NCBI GenBank assembly: GCA_937941095.1 | Contig: CALDYJ010000189.1 | Coordinates: 1-34,017 of the forward strand | Direction of reading: 5' to 3' | DNA length: 34,017 nt | From: an uncultured Saprospiraceae bacterium | GTDB taxonomy: Bacteria; Bacteroidota; Bacteroidia; Chitinophagales; Saprospiraceae | The notes under the pieces: generated by a model | The model's database searches: none | What the model saw: only the letters and a program-made list of their open reading frames with translations | Told to the model about the DNA's origin: nothing | Part shown: positions 15,208 to 23,940 of the stretch, one piece after another | Layout: the number at the start of each line of letters is the position of its first letter | How positions within the stretch are numbered: position 1 is the stretch's first letter | Position numbers and translations under genes: made by a program

Positions 15208-17463
15208 TTAGAAGACAATTATTTTTTGGACCTGAGATTTATTTCCATCACTAATTTCGATCATATATAGGCCAGGATTGAGTTGTTTTTCAAGAAAATA
15301 AGTATCGGCATTTGTTTCTAGTCTCAACATCATATTTCCTTGAGCATCTGATAGTTTTATTGACCTTTTTGCAGGATTTTTAAAGTTAATTTTGAATCTT
15401 CCCTTATTAGGGTTTGGACTTACTTCAAAATCAATTGGTTTGATGCTTTGCAGAGATAAAGGCTCGATTATGCTTATGGTCACTTCACCCATCACAGAAC
15501 AACTATCAGCGTTCATTGCTTCTATTTCGATGAGGTGTTGTCCAATTCCATAATCAGCAGCATTTAGCGTAAAAGTTGTGCCGCCAGGTACACCATTCCA
15601 ATGGATATTGTTTAAACTAATGTCTGCGTAAAGGTTTATGGTTTGATCTAAATCAATGGTGAAGTCTTCTCCTAGATCTACAAATGGTGGTAATTCACTA
15701 GGTATGATTGCTACATCTTCTTTGAAAGAAGCACAGTCTCCAGCATAATTTGTTCCATGGTGAAACATGATTTGACCAGGCCAGTCTGCATTAGCATGAA
15801 TTCCTTTAAAGGCATGTTCGATTCCTGCTCCTGTCTGCAAATTTAATTGAGGTAAAGAATAATTTTTTTGAGAGGATTCTTTTACAAAGGCAAATCCATT
15901 GTTTTCTTCTGAACATTGTAAATAAATGGCAACCTTATCATCTTTATTCATTTTTAAAGAGTCAAAGCTTAAATGATGATCTGTCCATGCTTTGTCAACT
16001 TGAATGCTTGTGCTTCCTAAACTTAACCAAACACTAGGATCGTTTTCAAAATCTTTATACGTACCTTCTTTATAATAAGCATTGATGGTTTGTGTGCCTG
16101 GTTCTGCAAATTTCATTAAAAAGCTATCGATGACTAAGGTATCATTGGCGGTCAAATCAAACATCAAACCATTGACTTTTTCATTATAATAAAAACCTAA
16201 GTCCAATGCTTCTTTATAATATAAATCTCCTCTCACGGCTTGTACATAATAAACACCCGATGGAGCATTCAAATCAAATTCTATCATTGGTCCTTCAGCA
16301 AAGGGAATTTCTTGAAGAGGATTTTCATACCAAAAGAAATACTCAGTATTGCTGGAGCTGGCAGTAAGAATGGGCTTCTCTCCTTCACAAAGAATTAAGT
16401 CCTCAGCAGTTAAATTTGGACCATCTACCAAATTAGCATAAATGGTATCTGAGAGTTGATTGCTTGGATTTTGATCTTCATTAAAAACGGCCCCTACAAA
16501 AATATAATCATCTCCTAGCAAATAATAATCGATGGTAAATACTTTTTCTTGACAAGTTTGAAAAGGCCCATTTAAATAATCTGGACCTAATATTTGTGTA
16601 TTCCCATTCCTGGTTTGATAAGTTCCTACCTCAACAGCTCCTATAAAATCGGCTCCTAAATTAATGACTGTTTGTTGTAATACGATTTTCTGATCATCAC
16701 AAAATCTATCTACATTCATAGTATATTTGCTTATCGCAAATTCGCTTTCTTCGTAAGGTTCAAAAAGATTTAACAATAAGCTTTTATTTTTTACCTTTTC
16801 AAAAAGCTTAGCATGACCAAGATTATTTAAATGGAACCCATCGCCTTGATCATATTCTTTTATTATGGCTCCATCACTTGATGCTAAATCAGTCCAAAAG
16901 TCTATAGCAATCAATTCGTGATTACTAAGTATGTAATCCCTAATTTCTTTTTGGAGATTAGTTTGTACAAAATCTAAATTTGCAGCGGGATGCGGAGTGC
17001 AAAGCCAGATTTTAACGCCAGCTTCAGCTGCACTTGTCACCAAAAGATCTAGATTATTTTTGATTTCTTTACTGCTGTAATTGTTCAGAGCATCTTCATA
17101 AGAAACATTAATGATGACACCATCCACACCTAATTCAATTGCTTTGCTTAAGTTAAACATTGGATTAGGTGAAGGCCTGTTCATAGGTACATTTGAGCCT
17201 GTGGGAAGTATTTCATAGCTAGTATATTCTTCTTGGGCCAAATTAATGATTCGATCAGCTGGATTAATGCTTCTTATGTATTTGTCGTAACGGATTGTCC
17301 AAGATTCTACGTGGTATACAGGGCCAATTCCTAAAGCTGTTGAAGAACCTAAGACAGCTATGTCAAAACTTTGGTATTTAACACAATTATTCCATTCTTC
17401 TTGAGCACATAGATTAGTGTTTAAGCATACTGCGAGCAGTAAGAGGAATTGTATAATTTTCAT
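15208..17463 (-). CDS. Secreted SGNH/GDSL hydrolase-like protein with T9SS sorting domain
   Basis: 751 residues. A signal peptide (cleavage near CAQ, 19-21) is followed by an SGNH-type domain to about 235: block I AVLGSSTALGIGP (candidate nucleophile Ser41), block V DQGDGFHLNNLGHAKLF (Asp208, His211). Block II reads INLAQEEYTSY (73-83) where relatives typically have GG before Y-T, and block III reads INVSYEDALNNYS (118-130) where I expect S-N-D, so the usual oxyanion-hole Gly and Asn appear replaced by Glu79 and Glu123. The middle (about 240-670) has CARDB-like and Ig-like beta domains. The C-terminal T9SS domain starts at PIDFEVSPNPNKGRFKINF and ends QVQKIIVF. Relatives act as carbohydrate or lipid esterases; activity here is doubtful. 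It lies 237 bases upstream of glnS and is divergent from the membrane protein at 17588. Confidence 0.85.
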   Translation of the reverse strand: MKIIQFLLLLAVCLNTNLCAQEEWNNCVKYQSFDIAVLGSSTALGIGPVYHVESWTIRYDKYIRSINPADRIINLAQEEYTSYEILPTGSNVPMNRPSPNPMFNLSKAIELGVDGVIINVSYEDALNNYSSKEIKNNLDLLVTSAAEAGVKIWLCTPHPAANLDFVQTNLQKEIRDYILSNHELIAIDFWTDLASSDGAIIKEYDQGDGFHLNNLGHAKLFEKVKNKSLLLNLFEPYEESEFAISKYTMNVDRFCDDQKIVLQQTVINLGADFIGAVEVGTYQTRNGNTQILGPDYLNGPFQTCQEKVFTIDYYLLGDDYIFVGAVFNEDQNPSNQLSDTIYANLVDGPNLTAEDLILCEGEKPILTASSSNTEYFFWYENPLQEIPFAEGPMIEFDLNAPSGVYYVQAVRGDLYYKEALDLGFYYNEKVNGLMFDLTANDTLVIDSFLMKFAEPGTQTINAYYKEGTYKDFENDPSVWLSLGSTSIQVDKAWTDHHLSFDSLKMNKDDKVAIYLQCSEENNGFAFVKESSQKNYSLPQLNLQTGAGIEHAFKGIHANADWPGQIMFHHGTNYAGDCASFKEDVAIIPSELPPFVDLGEDFTIDLDQTINLYADISLNNIHWNGVPGGTTFTLNAADYGIGQHLIEIEAMNADSCSVMGEVTISIIEPLSLQSIKPIDFEVSPNPNKGRFKINFKNPAKRSIKLSDAQGNMMLRLETNADTYFLEKQLNPGLYMIEISDGNKSQVQKIIVF

Positions 17464-17573
17464 GTTTATTTGTTTGTTACTTCCTTAACCCGATGAAATC
17501 ATGTTTCGTTGCACGAACTAAAGGGTGAATCCATATTTTTTCTGTTAAGCAATTATTTTTCGGAATTCGATAG

Positions 17574-17581
17574 TACCTTTA
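17574..17581 (+). promoter_or_regulatory. Possible -7 box very close to the membrane-protein start
   Basis: TACCTTTA matches seven of eight positions of TAnnTTTG. It ends only 6 bases before the ATG at 17588, which would make a leaderless or nearly leaderless transcript. The call is weak because no -33 element is seen. Confidence 0.25.
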
Positions 17582-17587
17582 GGACTT

Positions 17588-19006
17588 ATGAAAGAAAATT
17601 ATAAATGGCAATACACCTTGATTGGTCACCTTGCTTTTCTTTTACTTTTTGTCATTGCATTTGTGTTCTATAAAGAGCGCACCTTAAATTTTGATACTTC
17701 TTTTTATTCCATCAGAATTTTAGCTACTGGTGATTTTTACATTCCCCATGGTAGAGGTATAAATTATTTATGGCAATGGATTCCTTTATTGGTATTTAAA
17801 ATGGGTGGAAGTCTGAAATCTTTCATGATGGCGATGTCTCTTGGGCCTTTGATTATGTTGTATGCCTTTTATTTGTTCATCGCCCATGTACTTAAAAATT
17901 CTAAAGCAGGAGTCTACTTGGTCTTGGCCATGGTAATGTGCATTCGCTATAAGTATTATGCTGCCATTTCAGAAATCTACTTGTCCATAGGTTTGATTGC
18001 ATTAGTAGTTGCTTGCTTAAGCATGGATAAAAAGCGATTTAATTTAAAGCCCTATCAACATCTTCTGGCTTCATTGTTTTTTATATCGCTTACTTATTTG
18101 GGACATCCATTTATTATTTTTCCCTTATTGTTTGTGTTGGGTGCAGATTTGATTTGGCATAATCGATGGAAAGACAAAATGGCTTGGTTAGGAATAATTG
18201 GAGCTGTAATTTTATTTGCAAGCAGGTATTTGTTGATTATTTTTTCGGGTGCTTCGTATGAGCGAGGTAAAATGGGCTCCGTTGGTTTAGAAACTTTTGC
18301 CAATGTAATCTTGCATCCGTCAGAAGTATATAGCCTGAGTATACTTTGGAGCTTTATAGATAGCCAATGGTTTTTTGCTGTAGCTTTATTTTTGTTGAGC
18401 TTATTTTTTCTATTCAGAAGGAATAAGTTATTTGCAGCTTACTTAATAGCTTTTACACTTTGTTGGTTTGTTTTTGTCGCAGGTGTTTGTTCTTATTTGC
18501 AAGGAGACATTTATGCTATGATTGAAGGCTACTGTGGATTTTTTGGATTAGCTTGGGCCTTACCGGCAATTTATCTTTTGCCACCCAAATACAAACATTC
18601 CTGGATTTTGCCGCTTTGCATATCCTGTTTACTTTTATTTAGCATCCATAGAATTTATAAGAAGGCTCCTTTTTTTACTAGCCGATTAGCAAAGATTGAA
18701 AAAACCATTGCAGAAAATACAAATATTCAAAATCGAAACCATATGCTAAAAATGGAAGGTCGATTTTGGAAGGAACTTTGGTATCCATGGTCTGTACCTT
18801 ATGAAAGTTTAATATTAAGTTCCCTTGAAAACCCAAATCTAAGTTCAATTCTTTACATCGCGGATAGCGAAAAGAAGATTGAAAAATACAGCAAACAAGA
18901 GATGCGTTATATGCCACCATTTAATGATGATACATTTGCCTTACCTGAGCATTATTTTAAGGTTGATAAGCGTCCATTTGTTTTGACAGATAAAATTAGC
19001 TTTTAA
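17588..19006 (+). CDS. Multi-pass membrane protein of unknown function (possibly GT-C-like)
   Basis: 472 residues with about ten membrane helices in the first 350 and a soluble C-terminal part of about 110 residues. The first helix (about 10-28) is followed by an extracytoplasmic loop, RTLNFDTSFYSIRILATGDF, with an acidic residue (Asp36) in the place where GT-C glycosyltransferases carry their catalytic Asp. This position and the overall layout are the only hints of a glycosyltransferase, so I leave the function open. The C-terminal segment (FWKELWYPWSVPYESLILSS) is hydrophilic and aromatic. The stop overlaps the next ATG by one base (TAATG), so the TfoX-N-like gene is translationally coupled. 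It is divergent from the SGNH-like gene. Confidence 0.7.
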   Translation: MKENYKWQYTLIGHLAFLLLFVIAFVFYKERTLNFDTSFYSIRILATGDFYIPHGRGINYLWQWIPLLVFKMGGSLKSFMMAMSLGPLIMLYAFYLFIAHVLKNSKAGVYLVLAMVMCIRYKYYAAISEIYLSIGLIALVVACLSMDKKRFNLKPYQHLLASLFFISLTYLGHPFIIFPLLFVLGADLIWHNRWKDKMAWLGIIGAVILFASRYLLIIFSGASYERGKMGSVGLETFANVILHPSEVYSLSILWSFIDSQWFFAVALFLLSLFFLFRRNKLFAAYLIAFTLCWFVFVAGVCSYLQGDIYAMIEGYCGFFGLAWALPAIYLLPPKYKHSWILPLCISCLLLFSIHRIYKKAPFFTSRLAKIEKTIAENTNIQNRNHMLKMEGRFWKELWYPWSVPYESLILSSLENPNLSSILYIADSEKKIEKYSKQEMRYMPPFNDDTFALPEHYFKVDKRPFVLTDKISF

Positions 19007-19311
19007 TGAACAAAGAAGAGAAATATTTTCATGATGTAGGCGCAAGTGTTGATGGAGCGCTAAGTGGAAAACTATTTGGCAAGCTTTGCTTTAAAATTAA
19101 TAAAAAAGCTTTTTGTTGTTTTTTCGAAGATGAAATGGTCTTTAAATTAAATGGAGACTTTCACAAAAAAGCTTTAACTTTAAATGGTTCCCAACTTTTT
19201 GATCCTTCTAAAAAGGGTAGGCCTATGAAAGAATGGGTGCAAGTTCCTTTTGAGCATCATAAGCATTGGAAAAAATTTGCTACAGCTGCTGCGGAATATG
19301 TAGGGGGGTGA
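19006..19311 (+). CDS. Small TfoX N-terminal-like / MmcQ-YjbR-like protein
   Basis: 101 residues. The core runs KLFGKLCFKINKKAFCCFFE (22-41), MVFKLNGDFHKKAL (44-57), LFDPSKKGRPMKEWVQVP (64-81), and a final helix with AAAEYVG. This is the pattern of small TfoX_N-like proteins common in Bacteroidota (reduced MFG and GRPM-EWV motifs). There is no DNA-binding motif, signal peptide or membrane segment. TfoX proteins regulate competence in Gammaproteobacteria, but single-domain members like this have no established role. Its ATG overlaps the preceding stop by one base. Confidence 0.72.
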   Translation: MNKEEKYFHDVGASVDGALSGKLFGKLCFKINKKAFCCFFEDEMVFKLNGDFHKKALTLNGSQLFDPSKKGRPMKEWVQVPFEHHKHWKKFATAAAEYVGG

Positions 19312-19342
19312 TTAAATGCAACACTAATATTTCAGGCACGTT

Positions 19343-19350
19343 TATATTTG
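19343..19350 (+). promoter_or_regulatory. Bacteroidota -7 box followed by a 13-T tract
   Basis: TATATTTG is an exact TAnnTTTG match. Six bases later a homopolymer of 13 T (19356-19368) begins, right where transcription would start, and the ATG of the secreted protein is at 19386. Length changes in the tract would alter the transcript's 5' end. Confidence 0.45.
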
Positions 19351-19385
19351 AAAGGTTTTTTTTTTTTTGAATCAAAAGTAAATCG

Positions 19386-20465
19386 ATGACAATCCGAGGC
19401 ATTTTCCTTCTTTATATAATATTCATCTTGTTTTGCGGAATTTCTTTTAGCCAAGCACCCAACATCACTTCTGCAAATTATTTTCAGTTAGGAGGCGAAT
19501 ATTTTAGAACCAATAAGATAGATACTGGATTGATAGCTGTTTCACCTGGAGCATCAGGTCCAAGTGTAGAATGGGATTTTTCTACAGTAGATTTTAATCA
19601 CCCTTCTGTTATTTATGATACGCTGTCATCCATAGTTCCTGAAGGAACTCCTTTTTTTAATGAACCAAATACAAACTATTCTTTAGCGAATTTCTGCTTG
19701 CTTTTGAACACAGAATCTTTTTCATTTGAAGACAATAATTATTTTTATTACAATCTTCAAAAGGATGGACTTCAATTTATAGGTAATTGGGCGAACAACG
19801 GTGGAAACGACCTTTGGTTTTATTCCTTTTCAGATTTTCGTACAGAATTGATTTTTCCTATGACCTATAATGATTCATTTACCGATCGTTTTGAATCCTC
19901 ATTCGAAGATTTATCAGGTAGTGGAAGGCATTATCAAACAGGTTCCATTGAAATTGTAGCCGATGCCTATGGAACGATGATCACACCTAAGAAGGACACA
20001 CTTGACAAGGTGCTTAGAATAAAAGAAAAGATAACATGGCGAGACTCATCTGATTTCTTTGGGATAGAAAATTTTGTCACTACAAAATTTTATTGGTATT
20101 CGATGGAGCTTGAAGGACCGATTTTACAGTTTAATATGCGCTTAGAATCAGATGAAATTATCAATGCCTATTTTTTTGAAAATGCTGAAAACAATACTTC
20201 AACGAGTAGACTCAATGAAAATGTTCAATTTACAATATACCCAAACCCAAGCAATGGATCTTTTTCCCTGAATTTAAATCAAACAACAAGGACTGATTTT
20301 TCAGTAAGCATTTTTAATCTTTCAGGTAACCTAATCAAGAAAATCGAAAATCTTGGTACAGATCATATAGAGTTAGAAAAAGAAGCATTAGGATCAGGCC
20401 TTTTTTTACTTGAGTTGAGTGATGGGCAAAGAATATTAAAAACGGAAAAATTGATTATACGATGA
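19386..20465 (+). CDS. Secreted protein of unknown function with T9SS sorting domain
   Basis: 359 residues. A signal peptide (about 1-23, ending FCGISFSQ) leads into a beta-rich domain of about 250 residues with no catalytic motif I recognise. Recurrent features are WDFST, FYSFSDFRTELIFPMTYNDSF and KVLRIKEKITWRD. Proteins of this kind in Bacteroidota usually consist of this domain plus a sorting tail. The T9SS type A domain begins VQFTIYPNPSNGSFSLNL (about 281-298) and ends KTEKLIIR. It should be exported through T9SS and either anchored by A-LPS or released. Confidence 0.8.
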   Translation: MTIRGIFLLYIIFILFCGISFSQAPNITSANYFQLGGEYFRTNKIDTGLIAVSPGASGPSVEWDFSTVDFNHPSVIYDTLSSIVPEGTPFFNEPNTNYSLANFCLLLNTESFSFEDNNYFYYNLQKDGLQFIGNWANNGGNDLWFYSFSDFRTELIFPMTYNDSFTDRFESSFEDLSGSGRHYQTGSIEIVADAYGTMITPKKDTLDKVLRIKEKITWRDSSDFFGIENFVTTKFYWYSMELEGPILQFNMRLESDEIINAYFFENAENNTSTSRLNENVQFTIYPNPSNGSFSLNLNQTTRTDFSVSIFNLSGNLIKKIENLGTDHIELEKEALGSGLFLLELSDGQRILKTEKLIIR

Positions 20466-20494
20466 TTTAAAATTCCGTACTTTGTTGTCCTTAA

Positions 20495-21427
20495 TTGATA
20501 AACTTGAATCTTTTAGAAAAACTCAATAGGATAGATCATTTGGCGAAAGCCAGTAAATTTAGTAGGCTCTTAGCTAATCCAATCAAGTACTTAGATGCCA
20601 TCTACATCAATAAATTTAAATATCCCAATTCTAAACTAGGTATTCCTAGAAAATGCGCCACCTTTTTTGATACTGAAATGAAAGTGATTCTTCCTGCAGG
20701 AACAGACTTGTTTTTATTAGGAGCCAAAACTCATGACTCAGAAATACGCTTAGCTAAATTTATGGTAAATAATTTGGAGGCTGGTGATGAGGTTTTAGAC
20801 ATAGGTGCGCATTATGGATACTTTAGTCTATTAGCTGCTAACCTAGTGGGCGTGGAAGGGAAGGTTACAGCCATTGAAGCTTCTCGTGATACCTATCTTA
20901 CTTTAACAGAAAACACGAAAGAAGAAAAAAATACAACTGTCTTAAACATAGCATGCGCTGAAACTGATGAGGAGATGACCTTTTACCAATTTCCGGTCTT
21001 ATATTCTGAATATAACTCCTTAGATTTCGAACAATACAAAGATGAAGCTTGGCTTAAAAACAATAAGGTAGAACAGATCACCATACAAGCATTAAAAGTT
21101 GATAGCCTAATAGCCAAAGAAGAGCTAAATCCTAAACTTATAAAAATCGATGTTGAGGGGGCTGAAGAGAAAGTGGTCAGAGGGATGATAGAAACTTTGG
21201 ATAAAAAACAAATGGCTTTTGTATCAATGGAATATTTAGAAAATAGTAGAAAAAATGTCCATTCAGCTGCGGCAAAAATCATTGAAAGGAGAGGGTATCA
21301 AGCAAATTATATCGATACTATTGGAAATTTAATACCCATAAATTTAGTTGAGATAAAAACATATTTTAAAAAGAAGCACTTAGATTCTGATAACATCATT
21401 TTTACGCCAATCGTTAATTCTAAATAG
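20495..21427 (+). CDS. FkbM family SAM-dependent methyltransferase
   Basis: 310 residues from a TTG at 20495 (another in-frame TTG is at 20504; the first ATG lies inside the domain, so a TTG start is likely). SAM-binding motif I is EVLDIGAHYGYFSLLAA (99-115), followed by VTAIEAS (124-130) for the ribose contact. The family signature KLIKIDVEGAEEKVVRGM sits around 210-227. FkbM enzymes methylate hydroxyl groups of sugars or polyketides and are common in polysaccharide clusters; the substrate is unknown. The first 55 residues, before ATFFDTEMKVILP, are helical and basic. The gene is 29 bases after the T9SS protein and likely co-transcribed. Confidence 0.85.
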   Translation: MINLNLLEKLNRIDHLAKASKFSRLLANPIKYLDAIYINKFKYPNSKLGIPRKCATFFDTEMKVILPAGTDLFLLGAKTHDSEIRLAKFMVNNLEAGDEVLDIGAHYGYFSLLAANLVGVEGKVTAIEASRDTYLTLTENTKEEKNTTVLNIACAETDEEMTFYQFPVLYSEYNSLDFEQYKDEAWLKNNKVEQITIQALKVDSLIAKEELNPKLIKIDVEGAEEKVVRGMIETLDKKQMAFVSMEYLENSRKNVHSAAAKIIERRGYQANYIDTIGNLIPINLVEIKTYFKKKHLDSDNIIFTPIVNSK

Positions 21428-21542
21428 GCTTTTACTCAAGTAAATGATCACTTTACCTAGACCTTAGACCACTGACCACATCGCCACCAAATCAAGGTTT
21501 TGCCATTTAAAACATTCGCATAGCATTAATTTTAACACTTTA

Positions 21543-21574
21543 CTACCGAATTTAAACTTATTCCTACCGAATTT
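21543..21574 (+). promoter_or_regulatory. LytTR-type direct repeat, copy 1 (upstream of the kinase pair)
   Basis: CTACCGAATTTAAA occurs at 21543-21556 and again at 21564-21577, an exact 21-bp period (two helical turns). The 11-base core CTACCGAATTT is shared with a second pair at 26081-26112. Sites bound by LytTR-domain regulators such as AgrA and ComE are direct repeats of about 9 bases with the same 21-bp period. A -7 box starts 43 bases after the start of the second repeat, placing the site where activators bind. The downstream genes are LytS-type kinases, the standard partners of LytTR regulators. The regulator itself is not in the window. Confidence 0.7.
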
Positions 21575-21606
21575 AAATTTTGCTTTAAAAATCAAGCCTT
21601 ATTTAT

Positions 21607-21614
21607 TAAGTTTA
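21607..21614 (+). promoter_or_regulatory. -7 box of the kinase operon (7 of 8 match)
   Basis: TAAGTTTA differs from TAnnTTTG only in the last base. Its distance from the upstream direct repeat equals that seen at the second site to the base, which is the main support. Transcription would start near 21621 and give a long leader with two hairpins. Confidence 0.45.
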
Positions 21615-21623
21615 TGCTGAGCA

Positions 21624-21652
21624 TAGCAAGTAGGTGTCAAGCACCTACGCTA
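21624..21652. repeat. Hairpin in the kinase-operon leader
   Basis: GTAGGTG (21630-21636) pairs with CACCTAC (21642-21648) around a TCAAG loop. The stem is extended by TAGC/GCTA (21624-21627 with 21649-21652) with a two-base bulge. With the next hairpin it could be an attenuator, or part of a dispersed palindromic intergenic repeat. Confidence 0.55.
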
Positions 21653-21665
21653 TAAATTTTTAAGG

Positions 21666-21693
21666 TGCAGGCTAAAGCCTGCATTCTTTTTTT
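21666..21693 (+). terminator. Terminator-like hairpin in the kinase-operon leader
   Basis: TGCAGGC (21666-21672), loop TAAA, GCCTGCA (21677-21683), followed by TTCTTTTTTTA. It reads as an intrinsic terminator on the plus strand. It lies between the predicted kinase promoter and the kinase start codon, so it would either attenuate that transcript or, if the promoter call is wrong, end transcription coming from the FkbM gene 240 bases upstream. Confidence 0.6.
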
Positions 21694-21788
21694 ATAGCTA
21701 AATGAACAACTTGGGCTTTTGACTGAATAATCTGCATATTATTTAGTAGTTTCTGGCTTATCTTTATGGGGTGCCAAAGCTACAACAT

Positions 21789-23930
21789 GTGAATGCATTA
21801 AAAATAATACTATTTGTTCCGCTCATCCTTTTTTGCAGCATGCTTGCTGCTGGCCAAAACCCGCAATGGTCAAAAGAAAAATTTGAAGAAAAACTAAGCA
21901 CGCTAGATGAGCTGGCTCAAGAATTATCTGCAGATGAGTCCATTTCTGAAATAAATACAATGATGTCTCATGGCATTGAAAAGCATCCGCATCTCCATGT
22001 TGATTTTACCTTAAAACTTATTAATGCTTATGTTCAGAAAGGGGATGAAGAAAACATCATCAAATATGTAGAACAAACGAAGGAATTGATTTTGAAATAT
22101 GGCATCGAAGAAGATATGTGGAAACATTACCTCTGCAAAGGACTGTATCTGAATATGAGCGGAGATAACAATGGCTCTCTAAAACATTATCACATGGCAG
22201 TTAATTTAATGAGAGATGTAAAACCAATTGGTGAAAAACGTAAGAAAATGTTTAAAGCCAAATTAGCAGGTCAAATTCATAACATAGGCTCATCTTATTT
22301 TAAGCTAAATAAATTAGATAGTGCACAAGTATATTTTAATGAAGCATTGGCTATTTCTAAGGAAATCGATGATCAAAGAATAGTAAATAAAATAAATAAT
22401 AAACTTGGCCACATTGCTTACTATTATAAAGATTATTTAAGCGCAGCTAGTTTTTATTCTGAAAGTTATAATTATTCTAAAGACAATAACAATGGCCCTG
22501 ATCTTACCATTTGCAGTGCCTACATGGCAAGATTATATTTAGTGCTTGGTCAATATGAAAAAGCTTTAAAGTATTATGAAGAAGTTATTGTAAATGCAAA
22601 ACAATATAAACTACTGAAAATTCTCCCAACAGTATATTTGAAAAAAGCAGAAGTTCATATATGGTTAGAGCAATATGGAGAAGCACAAGAAACATTAGAT
22701 ATGGCTGTTAACGATACCTTGTCCATGAAAAATAACATTATAGTATGTTACGGTAAAATGATACAAGCTATCATAAATCAAAAAAATGGTAAGGATCAAA
22801 CTGCGATTCAGCAATTTAGATCCGTAAGAAAAGAATGTAGCTCATATTTTACAAATGAAGCTGAAACATCTGAAATTAACGATTGCTATTATGGTATTGC
22901 AAATTACCATGTAAAGAAAGGACGATGGCAAGCAGCCATGGATACCTTAGCAATGGGTTTGAAGGCTCCACTAAGATTAAAACCTAATATAGAATTCCTA
23001 AAGCTTAAAACAGAAATCTTAAAAAATCAAGGTTTGTATAAAAAAGCTTTAGAGGCGAGTGATGAATTGAAAATTTTGAAGGATTCCATGCTTTCATTAA
23101 ATAAAGTTGGTGTATTTCTAACTGAACAAGCCAATCTTGAGGCTAATAAGAAACAATTAAGGATAGAGAAATTAGAGAGTGAAAAAGAAGTGATCTCATT
23201 AAAGAATAGACAAAAAAGAAACATTATTATTGGTCTAATAGGGTCTATATTTTTATTAGGAGCAATGGCTTGGTTTTATTCTAGGCATCGTAAAATTAGA
23301 GAAGAAAAAGAACTAACACTAATTCAACAGCAATTGCTAAGACGGCAAATTAATCCTCAATTTGTGTTTAATACCTTGAAGTCTGTACAGTCTTCTTTTG
23401 TATTAAATGATGAAGAAAGAACTTTACACTTATTTAGTAAATTCTCAAATTTGATGAGACTTGTCTTAGAGAATTCCACCGCTGCTTTCATTCCACTAAA
23501 TGAAGAATTAAGCTTGATTAAAAATTATTTAGACTTGGAATTAGCGAGAACAAACAATAACTTTCAATACACCATTCATCAATCAAATGATATTGACAGT
23601 AGTTATGAAAAAGTGCCAAGTATGGTGCTTCAGGTTTTAGTTGAAAATGCTATACAACATTGCCAGCTTCAAAAAGAAGGGGTCGGTTTGATTGAAATTA
23701 ATTTAAAGAAAGAAAAAGATAAACTAAAAATTGATATTGACAATAGCCATTCAATTGGAAAACAAACTAATGAAGGCCTCTCACTTGATTTAAAGAACAA
23801 AAAAACAAAAAGTATTGCATTAATAAACGAACATTTAAAGCTCTTGAATAAAAGGTTTAATAAAAACATACAACTTGTCAGCGAAAAAGGACAAAATGGA
23901 CTTAAGACTAAAGTAAGTTTAAGCTTTTAA
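21789..23930 (+). CDS. LytS-type sensor, pseudokinase paralog (phosphoacceptor His replaced by Gln)
   Basis: I start at GTG 21789 (713 residues) because it aligns with the paralog's start GTG AAT and gives a compact signal peptide; GTG 21771 would add six residues. Order: signal peptide (to about 22), periplasmic TPR-rich region (about 80-420), coiled coil (about 430-475), one membrane helix (about 479-499, ending WFYSRHRK), then a PF06580-type His_kinase domain and an ATPase-like domain. The H-box reads QINPQFVFN instead of QINPHFIFN: residue 524 is Gln (codon CAA at 23358). The N-box Asn is kept (VLVENAIQH), but the G1 box is DNSHSIGK where the paralog has DNGVGLQY, and the G2 glycine is lost through a two-residue deletion. 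It should not autophosphorylate or bind ATP normally. The frame is intact and the fold conserved, so it is probably a functional pseudokinase and likely heterodimer partner of the next gene. Confidence 0.88.
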   Translation: MNALKIILFVPLILFCSMLAAGQNPQWSKEKFEEKLSTLDELAQELSADESISEINTMMSHGIEKHPHLHVDFTLKLINAYVQKGDEENIIKYVEQTKELILKYGIEEDMWKHYLCKGLYLNMSGDNNGSLKHYHMAVNLMRDVKPIGEKRKKMFKAKLAGQIHNIGSSYFKLNKLDSAQVYFNEALAISKEIDDQRIVNKINNKLGHIAYYYKDYLSAASFYSESYNYSKDNNNGPDLTICSAYMARLYLVLGQYEKALKYYEEVIVNAKQYKLLKILPTVYLKKAEVHIWLEQYGEAQETLDMAVNDTLSMKNNIIVCYGKMIQAIINQKNGKDQTAIQQFRSVRKECSSYFTNEAETSEINDCYYGIANYHVKKGRWQAAMDTLAMGLKAPLRLKPNIEFLKLKTEILKNQGLYKKALEASDELKILKDSMLSLNKVGVFLTEQANLEANKKQLRIEKLESEKEVISLKNRQKRNIIIGLIGSIFLLGAMAWFYSRHRKIREEKELTLIQQQLLRRQINPQFVFNTLKSVQSSFVLNDEERTLHLFSKFSNLMRLVLENSTAAFIPLNEELSLIKNYLDLELARTNNNFQYTIHQSNDIDSSYEKVPSMVLQVLVENAIQHCQLQKEGVGLIEINLKKEKDKLKIDIDNSHSIGKQTNEGLSLDLKNKKTKSIALINEHLKLLNKRFNKNIQLVSEKGQNGLKTKVSLSF

Positions 23931-23940
23931 AATTAAAATT

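Larger units (their letters stand above)
21428..21788. other. 361-base non-coding region ahead of the kinase pair
   Basis: I find no gene here. From left to right it holds a short palindrome (TTTAC TCAA GTAAA, about 21433-21446), the 21-bp-period direct repeat (21543-21574), a -7 box (21607-21614), two hairpins (21624-21652 and 21666-21683) and a T-run. The arrangement suggests a regulated promoter with a structured leader of about 165 bases. Confidence 0.7.

Noticed and set aside
21543..21577. Start of a CRISPR array or other tandem repeat
   Set aside because: Only two units are present at each site, the core is 11-14 bases and the period 21, with promoter boxes at a fixed distance. This is operator geometry, not an array.
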